This document shows positions 47,817-60,200 of a DNA stretch of 64,000 nt, one piece after another. This DNA comes from Granulicatella elegans ATCC 700633 (GTDB lineage Bacteria > Bacillota > Bacilli > Lactobacillales > Aerococcaceae). Location of the stretch: the NCBI RefSeq assembly GCF_000162475.2, contig NZ_KI391971.1, positions 1,604,122 to 1,668,121 on the forward strand. Direction: 5' to 3'. Made by a program: the position numbers and the translations under genes. The notes under the pieces are model-generated. The model had not been told where the DNA came from. It searched no databases and saw only the letters and a program-made list of their open reading frames with translations. Within the stretch, counting starts at the first letter, position 1, and every line of letters begins with the position of its first letter.

Positions 47817-50800
47817 TTATTCTTCGTCTTTTTTCTTTGTTAATGCTGGTGCTGCTAATCCTAATCCACCTAAGATTGCTAACACGGCTGGAGTAAAGAC
47901 ATTCATTTCAGCCATACCTGTATTTGGTAATTCTTGTTTTGCAACTGAAGCCTGTGCTTGAGATGTTGCTTGAGCATTTGCTGAAGTTGCTGGTTGTGCA
48001 GGAGTTGCAGGTTTTTCTGCTTGTCCTGGTGTTGTTGGTTCAACAGGTTGAGGTGTTGGTGCAGTTGCTTTCTTATAGTGGTGGATTACTGAACCATTCT
48101 TATCTGTTGTTGTTTTATCGAACACATATCCTTCAAGAGCTTTAGGATCTTTCAATCCTTCTTCAGGTGAAGTGATATCTTTACCATTTTCATCCACAAA
48201 ATGAGTTACCACTTTATTCACTTGTGGTGCTGGTGTTGCTGGTGATGGTTCTGTTTGAGGAATTAATGAATCTTTTGGTGTAACTGTTACTGGTACTTCT
48301 ACTTCAAACTCTTCTCCATTTGGTAATTTTACCTTCACTTTAACAGCTGTTTTTTCTCCAGGTGTTTCAGTTGTTGGAATTTCTCCAACTTTAACAATTT
48401 TCCATTCTGATTCTTTAGGAATATCAATGTGTTTCTTAACATCCTCTTCAGTAATCGGTGTTCCTTGTGGTACAACGATTGGAGTTGTAGTAGGTGTAGC
48501 AATTACTGGTACTTGTATTTTAATTGTTTTACCGTTTGGTAATTCAACCGTAACTGTTGCTGATGGTCTTACACCTGCAGGGAATGTTTCAGGAAGATCT
48601 GGTTCCCCTACGATTTTCCATCCAGTTACTCCTGGAATTTCAATGTGTTTTTTTACATCTTCTTTAGTTAATTTAGTTCTTTCTGGAACGATAATTGGTG
48701 TAACTTTTGGTTCTACCACATTAACTACTACAGGAACTCGTACAATTTCTTTACCATCTTTATCCTTAACAATAACAACAGCTTCTTTTTTACCTGGTTT
48801 AGAAGTATCTACTGGTGTATCGTATTCGAATGTAGCACCTTCTGGGTAATTTCCTGGTGTGATGTTATCTTTTGGATCTGGTTTGTCACCTTTCGGTACA
48901 AGTTGTTCTTTACCTTCTACTACAGTTACTGGTACTTTAACAGTTGTTTTGTACTCTTTACCATTTACAGTGTAAATTACTGGCACTTCTACTTCTCCAG
49001 CTTTTCCTGGTGTTGAAGTTTTTGGTAATGTAACATTTGTTAAATCAACTTTAACAGTTGCTCCTTCAGGAAGTTTTTTCTTGAATTCTTCGTTGTTGAT
49101 TGCATTTTCTGCATCTTTACCAACTTTATCTTTTAATTCTTTTTCTGAAAGGTCTTTTGGTACAATTACTGAACCTGCTGTTGGTTTTGGTAATACTGTT
49201 ACTGGAACTTTTACTTTCTCAGTTACTTTTCCATTGTCATAAGTTACTGGTACTTCTACTGTTACATCTGTAGCTCCAGCTTTTCCTTTTGTATCTGGTA
49301 ATGTTGTTGGTTCTCCAACTGTTCCACCTTCACCTGGTGTTACTGAATCTTTGTCTAATTTTGGTGTTTCGCCTTCAAATACGACTACTGATTTAGGTGT
49401 TGATCCAACGACTGTTACTGGTACTTCTACTTCTTTTGTTCCAATAACGTTTCCTTTATCATCAGTATATTCAATAACTACTGTTGCTGGTTTTGGTTTA
49501 CCTGTTTCAGTTACTTCAGCTGTTGTTGGTGTAGTTCCTGCTTTAACTTCTTTAACTTTTACAGTTACACCTGCTGGAACTTTATCTTTTGGTAATGCAG
49601 CTACTACTTCTTGAGCTTTTGCTTTAACTGCATCTTCTAATTTTTCGCTTCCTTTAAGAACTGTTAGTCCTTCTGGTTTCACTAATGGTAATACCTTAAC
49701 TACTGCAGGTACTTCTACAAGTTTGTCTTCACCATCTTTAGCTACTACTGTTACTTTCTTGTCTCCTGGTGTTGTTGTATCAACTGGTTCTTTATAAGAG
49801 AATGTAGTTCCTTCTGGGTATTGTTCTGGATCAATACTCTTCTCTGGATTAATATCTTTACTTGGATCTTTTTCGAACACATATTGTGTCTTAGGATCTA
49901 CTACCATTACTTTAGCTGGTACTTCTACAATTGTTTTTCCATCTAATTTCGCTACAACTGTTACTTCTTTTTCACCTGCTGTTGTTGTATCAACTGGTTG
50001 TTTATATTCAAATGTAGTTCCTTCTGGATATTCATCTGGAGTAATGCTTTGTTTAACATCTGGTTGTGGTTTCTTAGGATCTGCAACAACAAATTGTGGT
50101 GTGCTGTCTACTACACGTACTGTTGCTGGTACTTCTACTAGTACTTTATCCCCTTGTTTAACAACTACTGTTACTTTCTTATCTCCAGGTGCAGTTGTAT
50201 CTACTTCTTCTTTGTATTCATATGTTGCATCATTTGGATAGTCTGAAGTATCAATATTATCTTCTGGTGAAGGTTGTTTTTTATCTTCACTTACTGCCAC
50301 TAATTGTGGATATCCTTTCACAACTTTCACTGGTACATTAACTGTTTCGTCACCAGTTGGGTATTTAACCGTTGCTTTAACTGCTAAATCTGTTGCTCCT
50401 ACTTTAACTTTATCTGTAGGTACATCTTTATTGATGTCAGCTTCAGTTACAGGAGTTAAGTCTCCACCTTTATCAGGTGTAACTGCTTCGTTAACATCAG
50501 CTGGTTTTGGTTGGTTTCCTTCCACTACATATACAGGTTTAACATCTGAACCTTTCACATTTACTGTTACTGGGATTTCTGAAGTATAAGTTGTGCCATC
50601 TGGTGATGTAAATGTTACTGGAACTTTTACAACTACTGGTTCACCTTTTTTATTAGCAATATCAGCAGGAATTTCAGGAACTTCTCCTACAGTAACTGTA
50701 TATCCATCTGGTACTTTTTCAGGGAAGTCAGGAGTTTTAATTAACTCTTCTGCTTTAGCTTTCAGAGTTTCTTTAACTTTATCCGGAGTAGATCCTTTAG

Positions 50801-53735
50801 GTACATCAACTTCACCTTCTGTTCTAGGAAGAACCGTAACTGGTACTGTTACATCTTCTGTAACTGGAGTTCCATCTACATTGTGAGTAACTGTTGTTGG
50901 AATTTTTAATCCTGACTCTCCAGCTTTTCCATCAGTTTTAAAGATATCAGTTGCTTTTGGTTCATTAGCTGTACCTTTGTTTCCATCGATTGTAACTGGT
51001 TCAACTTTTTCTTTAACGTTTGCTGGTGTAATTTCATCACCTTCAAATACTACAATAGGTTTTGTCTTAGATTCTACAACGTTTACTTCGATATCAACTG
51101 TTGTTTCATAAGTTTTACCATCTACTGTATAAGTTACAGGTACTTTAACAACACCACGTCCATCTTCAGCAACTTTCGTAATTGCGATATCATCTTTATT
51201 AACAACAGTAGAACCATTAGTGTCACCTAATGCAGCTGTACCAGTAACGTCTGTTAATAATTTTGTAAATTCTGGAGATTTAATCGCTTTTTGAGCTTGC
51301 GCATAAGCAATTGCTTTTAATTGATCATCGTTCGTGTTAATTGGTACTGTAATTACTGAGTTAGTTTGTAAACTATTGATAAAGATTACTTTACCATATT
51401 TGTAATCAGGATTATCTGAATCTGCTAAACCATTACGGTTAAATTCATTTTCATATGGAGGTTTTAATCCATTTGCAGTATATGAGTACAGTCTGTTACC
51501 TTCTGCATCTGTGTCTCCGAAACCACTCTTAACTGTTACTTTAAAGTCAGCTGGTCCTACGAAGTTATCTGCAGCTGTAAATGGAATACTTGTTGTACGA
51601 GAGTTTGTCTCTGCAGCAGCCATACGGTTTCCTGCTGGTACGTTATAAGTTAATTTTCCACCTTTTGAGTTATCACTTGGATCATTTGGAACCCATTTGA
51701 TCGTATTTGCCCAAACATTTCCTAACCAGTTTGCTCCACCATTTGCATTGTAGATTTTATCTTCTAATACTACACCTTTAGGAACTTCTACTGTTACTTC
51801 AACATTTGATGCAGAATAGTAGTCAATATTCATTCCACCTGTGTTTTTAATTGTAATGTCAAAGTTACCTTTTTGACCTTTATCGTAGATTGTATCTTTT
51901 GTATAACCATATTCACCTTTTTTACCATCTGAACGAACGTTTGTTAATACTTCAGCAGCTGGTGAAGTTGCAATACCAATACCGCCAATTAAGTAACCAT
52001 CTTTAATATTAATGTTGTTATCATTAATTAAAGTATTTGTTCCTTGGCTTCCTGCTTCAATTAACACTTTAATTTTTGTAGTTTCTGCTGGAATATCATA
52101 AATACGGTCTAAGTGGTTCCATCCATTAGCTGCTAAAGCACCTTGTTCTGTTGCTAAAGGACCATTTTTACCTTCAACTGGTTTGATTTCTTTACCAGTA
52201 AATGCATCTACGATTGTTAATTTAACTCTTTCACCTGCTGAAGTAGATGTAGTTCCTCCGTATGCAGCACTGTGAATTAAGTTAACGTTTAGACGAGAAT
52301 TTCCATTCACATCGTACTCTTTAGAAAGAGTTGTTCCTTTGCTTCCTAATTCTAGGTAGTAATCACGATTTTTAACTTCACCAAATGCATTCGTTCTCAT
52401 TACATCAATAGTAGGTGTTACTGAAGGAACAGCACCACTACCATTTACATAACTATTTTCACCTGATGTTTGGTATTTTTTCAATTCTCCATCGTTTGAA
52501 TAGATTTTTGATTTTGGAACTTCACGTGTACTTGGTTGTCCATCTTTATCTGTAACATTTGTTACATCAAGTGGTTTAACCGCATTAACTTTGTCCCCTT
52601 TTTCAATTTTCCATCCATTTAACATTCCAGCTTCTGCGTCAGCTTTTGTAATAGCTTTTTCTTGCCAGTTATATGTTGCACTACCAATTGGATCTTTTGC
52701 ATCAGGTTTATTGTTTACTTTATTAGTAATATCACGTCCACTTTCGTATTGTTTAGCAATTGTTTCTGATTTTTTGTCTGCATCAGTGAAAGTTACTTTG
52801 TCTCCAAAACCTTCTTTCAAGCTTTCAAATACACCATTAGTTGGATTGTTACCATAAGCAACATGGTTTTCACTAACTGGAGCGCCTAATTCAGTTTTCT
52901 CTGCTAAATAGAATGCTAATAAGTCACGTTCAGATTTAACAGCTTCAGCTTGTTGGCTCATTGCTTGAGCTGATGTTGCATCTGCAGCATTTGCTTTCGT
53001 TACTACGGCATTAGCTTTTTCAATAATTTTTGTGTAAGTATCAATTTTAGCTTGGTCTTTTTTATTCGCATCTTTTGCTTTTTCAGCATCAAGTTTAGCT
53101 TGAACTTTAGCAATATTAGCTTGTAATTCAGTTAAAGCAGCATCTCTAATACCCTTGTATTTAGTTGCTTCTTCTGCTGAGTTAGCTGCAGTTGTATCTA
53201 CTGCTCTAAATCCACTTTCACCTTGCCCAGGAATCGCTTGACCATTACGTGAATCTTGGTTTTTATTCTCTTTTTCTTCTTTCTTGTCCGCAGTTGCTTT
53301 TGGCATACTTTCAACAACGAAAGCTTTTCCGTTTACTGCTGATGTAGCTTTTGCTACTTCTTCTTTTGTTGCAGCTTCATTTGCAGATACAGTTTTTGCA
53401 TTTGCTAATTCTGCTTTTGCAGACTCAATTGCTGAAGTCGTTTTTTCAGTTGATGCTGCTTTTTCTAAAGCTGCTTCTAAACGAGCAATGGCTGAAGTTA
53501 AGCCTGATTTATCAACTTTCTCAACTACTTGTTTGTTATCTTTATTAGCAGTTTCTACTGCTTCTGTAGTTGGAGTTGTTGCAGTTGCTTCTTCAGCAGC
53601 TTGAACATTTACCCCACCTAATACTGCTAATCCAGATGCAATGGCAACACTTGCTACCCCTACACTGAACTTACGAATACTATATCGTAAAAAGCGTTGT
53701 GCTTGAATCGCACGAAAATTACGTTTATCTTTCAT
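47817..53735 (-). CDS. LPXTG adhesin with Rib-like repeats (paralogue A)
   Basis: 1,972 residues; ATG at 53735 with AAAAGGAGG upstream. Residues 1-48 are a YSIRK signal (YSIRKFSVGVASVAIASGLAVLGG, shortened here). About 50-290 is an Ala/Glu/Lys/Asn-rich helical region. About 290-780 is a globular head (GATYNWQEKAITKA-like; NTGGMNIDYYSASNVEV; DFKVTVKSGFGDTD), unrecognised and likely the ligand-binding part. About 780-1840 consists of Rib/alpha-like Ig-type repeats (VVFEGDE.., VPVTVLP, YPEGTTFEYKxPVDTT). About 1842-1880 is one MucBP-like module (THFVDENGKDITSPEEG). A Pro/Thr/Gln-rich segment, LPNTG near 1933, a membrane span and KKKDEE follow. Such proteins are sortase-linked stalks that present a head. 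The head and leader are very like those of the next gene, so the two are a tandem duplication. Strong promoter upstream. Confidence 0.9.
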   Translation of the reverse strand: MKDKRNFRAIQAQRFLRYSIRKFSVGVASVAIASGLAVLGGVNVQAAEEATATTPTTEAVETANKDNKQVVEKVDKSGLTSAIARLEAALEKAASTEKTTSAIESAKAELANAKTVSANEAATKEEVAKATSAVNGKAFVVESMPKATADKKEEKENKNQDSRNGQAIPGQGESGFRAVDTTAANSAEEATKYKGIRDAALTELQANIAKVQAKLDAEKAKDANKKDQAKIDTYTKIIEKANAVVTKANAADATSAQAMSQQAEAVKSERDLLAFYLAEKTELGAPVSENHVAYGNNPTNGVFESLKEGFGDKVTFTDADKKSETIAKQYESGRDITNKVNNKPDAKDPIGSATYNWQEKAITKADAEAGMLNGWKIEKGDKVNAVKPLDVTNVTDKDGQPSTREVPKSKIYSNDGELKKYQTSGENSYVNGSGAVPSVTPTIDVMRTNAFGEVKNRDYYLELGSKGTTLSKEYDVNGNSRLNVNLIHSAAYGGTTSTSAGERVKLTIVDAFTGKEIKPVEGKNGPLATEQGALAANGWNHLDRIYDIPAETTKIKVLIEAGSQGTNTLINDNNINIKDGYLIGGIGIATSPAAEVLTNVRSDGKKGEYGYTKDTIYDKGQKGNFDITIKNTGGMNIDYYSASNVEVTVEVPKGVVLEDKIYNANGGANWLGNVWANTIKWVPNDPSDNSKGGKLTYNVPAGNRMAAAETNSRTTSIPFTAADNFVGPADFKVTVKSGFGDTDAEGNRLYSYTANGLKPPYENEFNRNGLADSDNPDYKYGKVIFINSLQTNSVITVPINTNDDQLKAIAYAQAQKAIKSPEFTKLLTDVTGTAALGDTNGSTVVNKDDIAITKVAEDGRGVVKVPVTYTVDGKTYETTVDIEVNVVESKTKPIVVFEGDEITPANVKEKVEPVTIDGNKGTANEPKATDIFKTDGKAGESGLKIPTTVTHNVDGTPVTEDVTVPVTVLPRTEGEVDVPKGSTPDKVKETLKAKAEELIKTPDFPEKVPDGYTVTVGEVPEIPADIANKKGEPVVVKVPVTFTSPDGTTYTSEIPVTVNVKGSDVKPVYVVEGNQPKPADVNEAVTPDKGGDLTPVTEADINKDVPTDKVKVGATDLAVKATVKYPTGDETVNVPVKVVKGYPQLVAVSEDKKQPSPEDNIDTSDYPNDATYEYKEEVDTTAPGDKKVTVVVKQGDKVLVEVPATVRVVDSTPQFVVADPKKPQPDVKQSITPDEYPEGTTFEYKQPVDTTTAGEKEVTVVAKLDGKTIVEVPAKVMVVDPKTQYVFEKDPSKDINPEKSIDPEQYPEGTTFSYKEPVDTTTPGDKKVTVVAKDGEDKLVEVPAVVKVLPLVKPEGLTVLKGSEKLEDAVKAKAQEVVAALPKDKVPAGVTVKVKEVKAGTTPTTAEVTETGKPKPATVVIEYTDDKGNVIGTKEVEVPVTVVGSTPKSVVVFEGETPKLDKDSVTPGEGGTVGEPTTLPDTKGKAGATDVTVEVPVTYDNGKVTEKVKVPVTVLPKPTAGSVIVPKDLSEKELKDKVGKDAENAINNEEFKKKLPEGATVKVDLTNVTLPKTSTPGKAGEVEVPVIYTVNGKEYKTTVKVPVTVVEGKEQLVPKGDKPDPKDNITPGNYPEGATFEYDTPVDTSKPGKKEAVVIVKDKDGKEIVRVPVVVNVVEPKVTPIIVPERTKLTKEDVKKHIEIPGVTGWKIVGEPDLPETFPAGVRPSATVTVELPNGKTIKIQVPVIATPTTTPIVVPQGTPITEEDVKKHIDIPKESEWKIVKVGEIPTTETPGEKTAVKVKVKLPNGEEFEVEVPVTVTPKDSLIPQTEPSPATPAPQVNKVVTHFVDENGKDITSPEEGLKDPKALEGYVFDKTTTDKNGSVIHHYKKATAPTPQPVEPTTPGQAEKPATPAQPATSANAQATSQAQASVAKQELPNTGMAEMNVFTPAVLAILGGLGLAAPALTKKKDEE

Positions 53736-53806
53736 AGTTTTCCTCCTTTTGTTTAAAAGAAATCTGTTTTTTTAAATAGAATTCTTTATAGTCTTCTATC
53801 AAAAAT

Positions 53807-53835
53807 ATTCTATATCACAATATGTGAATTGTCAA
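53807..53835 (-). promoter_or_regulatory. Promoter of adhesin paralogue A
   Basis: Minus strand TTGACA (53830-53835), 17 nt, TAGAAT (53807-53812). The spacer holds the inverted repeat TCACA-TAT-TGTGA, a possible operator. Confidence 0.8.
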
Positions 53836-54155
53836 AGAATTTTAATTCCATTTTTATAAATTACATATTTATGTAAAAAATGTAAAAAAACTTTATAATA
53901 GCAGTGTTTTTGTAAAATAATCCTTTCATTTTTAGACTAATTTTTTCATAAACATTTCATTCCAAAAGATTGTGAATGGATTTTTATTATCGACAGAATA
54001 TGCTTTTTGCTTTTAAAATGCATTCGGAATTTTACTTATTTTATTTTGTTTTAAATATATATTTCTTTAATTCTAATTTAAAAATATATTATTTCATGAA
54101 TTTCTCCTATGTCTTGATAGATTATTCCACTATTCATTAGGAATTATTTTCTTAC

Positions 54156-54190
54156 AAAAAAACGACTGAAACTTTTCGTTTCAGTCGTTT
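54156..54190 (-). terminator. Terminator of the 2,161-residue adhesin gene
   Basis: Perfect 13-bp stem AAACGACTGAAAC / GTTTCAGTCGTTT, 5-nt loop, T run on the minus strand. Confidence 0.92.
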
Positions 54191-54222
54191 GCTATCATTT
54201 CGTTAATTTATAACATCAATGA

Positions 54223-57200
54223 TTATTCTTCGTCTTTCTTCTTAGCTAATGCTGGTGCTGCTAATCCTAATCCACCTAAGATTGCTAACACAGCTGGTGC
54301 AAAGACATTCATTTCAGCCATACCTGTATTTGGTAATTCTTGTTTTGCAACTGAAGCTTGTGCTTGAGATGTTGCTTGAGCATTTGCTGGAGTTGCTGGT
54401 GTAGCTGGTTGTGTAGGAATTGCAGGTTGTTCTGCTTGTCCTGGTGTTGCTGGTTCAACAGGTTGAGGTGTTGGTGCAGTTGCTTTCTTATAGTGGTGGA
54501 ATACTGTACCATTCTTATCTGTTGTTGTTTTGTCGAACACATATCCTTCAAGAGCTTTAGGATCTTTCAATCCTTCTTCTGGTGAAGTGATATCTTTACC
54601 ATTTTCATCCACGAAACGTGTTACCACTTTATTAACTTGTGGTGCTGGTGTTCCTGGTGATGGTTGTGGTTGTGGAATTAATGAATCTTTTGGTACAACT
54701 TTTACAGGTACTTCTACTGTAATTTGTTTACCGTTTGGTAATTCAATAACTACTTGAACAACAGGTTTTTCTCCTGGAGTGTCTGTTCCTGGTTTCTCTC
54801 CGATAGAAATAATTTTTCCACCTTCTGGAATCTTAACATTTTTCTTAACATCATCATCTGTAATTGGTTCCCCAACTTTTTTAACGATTTCGTTAATTGG
54901 AGTTACTGTTACTGGCACTTCTACTGTAATTACTTTTCCATTTGGTAATTCTACAGTTACTTTAACTGGATTTTTCTTACCTGGTGTTGTTAAATCTGGT
55001 AAGTTTTCTACATTTGTAACTTTTCCACCTTCTGGAATTGTAATTCCTTTAGTGTAATCCTCTTTTGTTAATGGTGTTTTCGTTACTGGTGTTTCGATTT
55101 CCTTAACTGGTGTTACATTTACTGGTACTTCTACTGTAATCACTTTTCCATTTGGTAATTCTACAGTTACTTTAACTGGGTCTTTCTTACCTGGTGTTGT
55201 TAAGTCTGGAATGTTTTCTACATTTGTAACTTTTCCACCTTCTGGAATTGTAATACCTTTAGTGTAATCCTCTGGTGTTAATGGTGTTTTCGTTACTGGT
55301 GTTTCAATTTCCTTAACTGGTGTTACATTTACTGGTACTTCTACTGTAATTGTTTTTCCATTAGGTAATGTTACAGTAACTTTTACTGGCTCTTTCTTAC
55401 CTGGTGTTGTTAAGTCTGGTAAGTTTTCTACATTTGTAACTTTTCCACCTTCTGGAATTGTAATTCCTTTAGTGTAATCCTCTTTTGTTAATGGTGTTTT
55501 CGTTACTGGTGTTTCGATTGGTGTAGGTACAGCTTCTACAACATTGACTGGAACTTCAATCACTTTTGTAATTTCATTTCCATCTTTATCTGTGTATTTA
55601 ACTTGTACTTTAGCTGGTGTTTGTTTACCTGCATTTTCAGTTCCTGGTACAGTATTTGTTTCAACATTTGTTACTGTAACTGTTACACCTTCTGGTAAAC
55701 CTTTAAGATTTTTAGCTGCTTTTTCAGCTTCATCTTTAATAGCTTTTTCTAATTCAGTTTTATCACTATTTTTTGGTACAACTACACCTTCTGGAGAAAC
55801 TTTTGGTAATACTGTTACTGGTACTGTTACTTTTTCTTCCACTCCGTTAGGATATGTTACTTTTGTAGTAACATTAACATCTTTATCTCCAACTTTACCT
55901 TCTGTTGTTGGGATAGCTTTGTTGATGTCTTCATCCGTTACAGGTGTTTTAGTTCCATCTGTATCAGGAGTGATTGCTTTGTTGACATCATCAGCTTTTG
56001 GTTTGTCACCTTCTACAACGTATACAGGTTTAACATCTGAACCTTTCACATTTACTGTTACTGGAATTGTAGTTGTGTAGTCTTGTCCATCAACTGTGTA
56101 TGTTACTGGTACTTCTACTGTTGTTACTCCAGTTCCTTTGTTAGCTGTTACTTTCTCTTCAATAGCTTTTGTTACATCACCTACAGTAACTGTTGCACCT
56201 TTTGGTAATTTAGATACGAAATCAGTCGCTTTAACTGCTTCATCAGCTTTAGCTTTAGCTAATTCTTTCAGTTTTTCTGGAGTAGTATTCTTAGCTACTG
56301 TTACATCACCTTTTGCTACTGGTAATACTGTTACTGGTACTTTAACTGTTTCAGTTACTTTTCCATTGTCATAAGTTACTGGTACATCAACTGTTACATC
56401 TGTAGCTCCAGCTTTTCCAGCTGTTTCTGGTAATGTTGTTGGTTCTCCAACTGTTCCACCTTGTCCTGGTGTTACTGATTCTTTAACTTTATCTTTTTCA
56501 GGTGTTATTCCTTCAAACACAACTACTGATTTTGGAGTTGATCCTACTACCGTTACTGGTACTTCTACTTCTTTTGTACCAATAACGTTTCCTTTATCAT
56601 CAGTATATTCAACAACTACTGTTGCTGGTTTTGGTTTTCCTGTTTCAGTTACTTCAGCTGTTGTTGGTGTAGTTCCTGCTTTAACTTCTTTAACTTTTAC
56701 AGTTACACCTGCTGGAAGTTTATCTTTTGGTAATGCAGCTACTACTTCTTCAGCTTTAGCTTTAACTGCAGCTTCTAAGTTTTCGCTTCCTTTAAGAACT
56801 GTTAACCCTTCTGGTTTCACTAATGGTAATACTTTAACAACTGCAGGTACTTCTACAAGTTTGTCTTCACCGTCTTTAGCTACTACGGTTACTTTCTTGT
56901 CTCCAGGTGTTGTTGTATCAACTGGTTCTTTATAAGAGAATTTAGTTCCTTCTGGGTATTGTTCTGGATCAATACTTTCATCAGCTGATGGTTGTGGTTT
57001 AGCAGAGTCTTCAAACACATATTGTGTCTTAGGATCTACTACCATTACTTTAGCTGGTACTTCTACAATTGTTTTTCCATCTAATTTTGCTACAACAACT
57101 ACATCTTTTTCTCCTGCTGTTGTTGTGTCAACTGGTTCTTTATATTCAAATGTTGTTCCTTCTGGATATTCTTCTGGAGTAATGCTTGATTTAACATCAG

Positions 57201-60200
57201 GTTGTGGTTTCTTAGAATCTGCAACAACAAATTGTGGTTTACTATCTACTACACGTACTGTTGCTGGTACTTTTACTAATTCGTTACCATCTTTATCCGT
57301 TACGATAACCTTAACTTCTTTATCTCCAGTTGATGATGTATCCGGTTCTTTTTCATATTTGAATTTTGCACCTTCTGGATAATCAGCTGGATCAATGCTA
57401 TCTTCTGCTTTTGGAGCAGTTTTTGGATCTACTGGTACAATTTGTGGACTACCTTCTACTACTGTTACTGGAACTTTAATTACAGTAGTTTTTTCTTCAC
57501 CATTAACTGTATATTTAACAGTTACTGGCACTTCTCCATCTTCAGTTAATGCAGGGATTTCTCCAACTGTCATATTATCTTTATCAAATGTTACTCCGTC
57601 TGGAAGTTTGTTTGTATAAGTTTCACCAAGTGCTGCTTTTGCTTTTTCAAGAATTTTAGCTTTTGCATCTTCTTTATCACTGTTCTTAGCAACTAGAATT
57701 TCGTCTGCTTTTGGTTTTGGTAATACAGTTACAGGTACTTCAACGTTCTCTGTAATTGTAGTTCCATCTACATTGTAAGTAACTGTTGTTGGTACTTTAA
57801 GACCTGTTTGTCCAACTTTACCATTAGTGTCAAAGATATCAGTTGCTTGTGGTTCGTTAGCTTGACCAGCTTTTTTATTAATTTCAGCTGGAGTTACATT
57901 TTCTTTAACAGTTGTTGGAGAAATTTCATCGCCTTCAAATACTACCAATGGTTTAGTCGTTGATTTAACAACGTTTACTTCTACGTCAACAGTAGTTTCA
58001 TATGTTTTACCGTCTGCTGTATAAGTTACAGGAACTTTAACAATTCCACGTCCATCTTCAGCGATTTTAGTAATTTCTACTTTATCTTTAGAGCTAATTG
58101 TAACGTTTGAAAGACTTCCAGCAGTATCACCAAGTGCTGCTGTTGCTTTCATTTTTTCTAATAATTGAGTGAAGTTAGCAGATGCAACTTCTTCTTTAGC
58201 TTTCGCGATTGCCACTTCTTTTAATTGATCATCAGTCGTATTAATTGGAACAGTAACAACTGTACTTCCTTTTAAGCTGTTGATAAAGATAACTTTTCCA
58301 TATACATAGTCAGGGTTGTCAGAATCTGCAAGACCATTACGGTTAAATTGGTTTGAATAAGCAGGATCTCCACCTAATGCAGTGTATGAATATAATCTGT
58401 TTCCTAAAGCGTCAGTATCTCCAAATCCACTTTTCACTGTTACTTTGAAATCAGCTGGTCCAATGAAATTATCTGCAGTTGTAAATGGAATTTCTGTTTT
58501 ACGTGACCCACCTTCAGCAGCTGGCATACGATTTCCTGCAGGAACTTTATAAGTAATTGTTCCACCTTGTGTTTTATCAGCAGGATCATTTGGTGTCCAG
58601 ACAATATCATTTGCATAAGTGTTTCCTAAATATGCGCCCCCACCATTAGCATCATAGATTTTATCTTCTAATGTTACGCCTTTTGGAACTTTAACAGTTA
58701 CTTCTACTTTTTGAGCTGTGTAATAATCAATATTCATTCCACCAGTGTTTTTAATATCGATATCAAATACACCTTTTTGGCCTTTTTCATAAATAGTGTC
58801 TTTTGTATATCCATACTCATCTTCTTTATTTTGAGAACGAACATTTGTTACTACTTCTGCAGCAGGTGCTGTCGCAATACCAATCCCACCAATAATATAA
58901 CCATCTTTTAATTTGATATTATTATCATTGATTAATGAATTTGTCCCTTGTTCTCCTGCTTCAATTAACACCTTAACTTTAGTAGTACCTTCAGGGATAT
59001 CATAAAGTCTATCTAAGTGTGTCCAACCAGTTCCAGAATAAGGTCCTTGTTCTGTTGTTAATGCTCCATCTTTACCATCAACTGGTTTGATTTCAGCACC
59101 AGTGAATGCATCAACAATTTTTAATTTAACGCGTTCCCCAGCATCTGTTGCTGTAGAACCACCATATGCTCCACTGTGAATTAAACTTACAGTTAAACGA
59201 GAAAGTGCATTTACATCATATTCTTTAGAAAGAGTTGTTCCTTGACTACCTAATTCTAAGTAATAATCACGGTTCTTAACTTCTCCAAATGTATTATTCT
59301 GCATTCCTAGAACTCTTTTACTAGAATCCTCTGAAGCTCTTCCAGTAATTGTTGGCATTGCTAGTGGTACTAAACCACTACCATTAACGTAACTTACTTC
59401 ACCTGAAGTTTGATATTTGATTAATTCACCATCATTTGTATAAACTTTAGATTTCCATACTTCACGATCACTTGTATTACCATCTTTATCTGTAACATTC
59501 GTTACATCAAGTGGTTTAACCGCATTAACTTTTTCACCATTTTCAATTTTCCAACCATTTAACATACCAGCTTCTGCGTCAGCTTTTGTAATAGCTTTTT
59601 CTTGCCAGTTGTATGTTGCACTACCAATTGGATCTTTTGCATCTGGTAGATTTTTGATTTTATTTGTTAAATCACGTCCGCTTTCATATTGCTTAGCTAC
59701 AGTAAATGATTTTTTATCTGCATCTGAGAAAGTTACTTTATCTCCAAAACCTTCTTTTAAGCTTTCAAACACACCATTAGAAGGGTTGTTTCCATAACCA
59801 GCATGGTTTTCACTTACTGGAGCTCCTAAATCAGCTTTTCCATCTAAGTATAATTTTAATAAATCACGTTCAGATTTAACTGCTTCCGCTTGTTTGCTCA
59901 TTTCTTTAGCTGATGTTGCATCTGCTGCTTTTGCTGCTGTTGCAATACCTTCAGCTTTTTCAATCACTTTTTTATATGTGTCAATTTTAGCTAAATCTTG
60001 TTTATTAGCAGTTTTTCCTTCTTCAGCTGCAAGTTCGGCTTTAATTTTAGCAATATTAGCTTCTAATTCTGGTAAAGCTGCATCTCTTGCACCTTTATAT
60101 TTAGTTGCTTCTTCTGCTGAATTAGCTGCAGTTGTATCTACTGCTCTAAATCCACTTTCACCTTGTCCAGGAATCGCTTGACCATTACGTGAATCTTGGT

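Larger units (their letters stand above)
53736..54222. other. Intergenic region between paralogous adhesin genes
   Basis: It contains the promoter at 53807-53835 and the terminator at 54156-54190. The AT-rich remainder (about 53840-54150) shows no gene. Confidence 0.6.
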
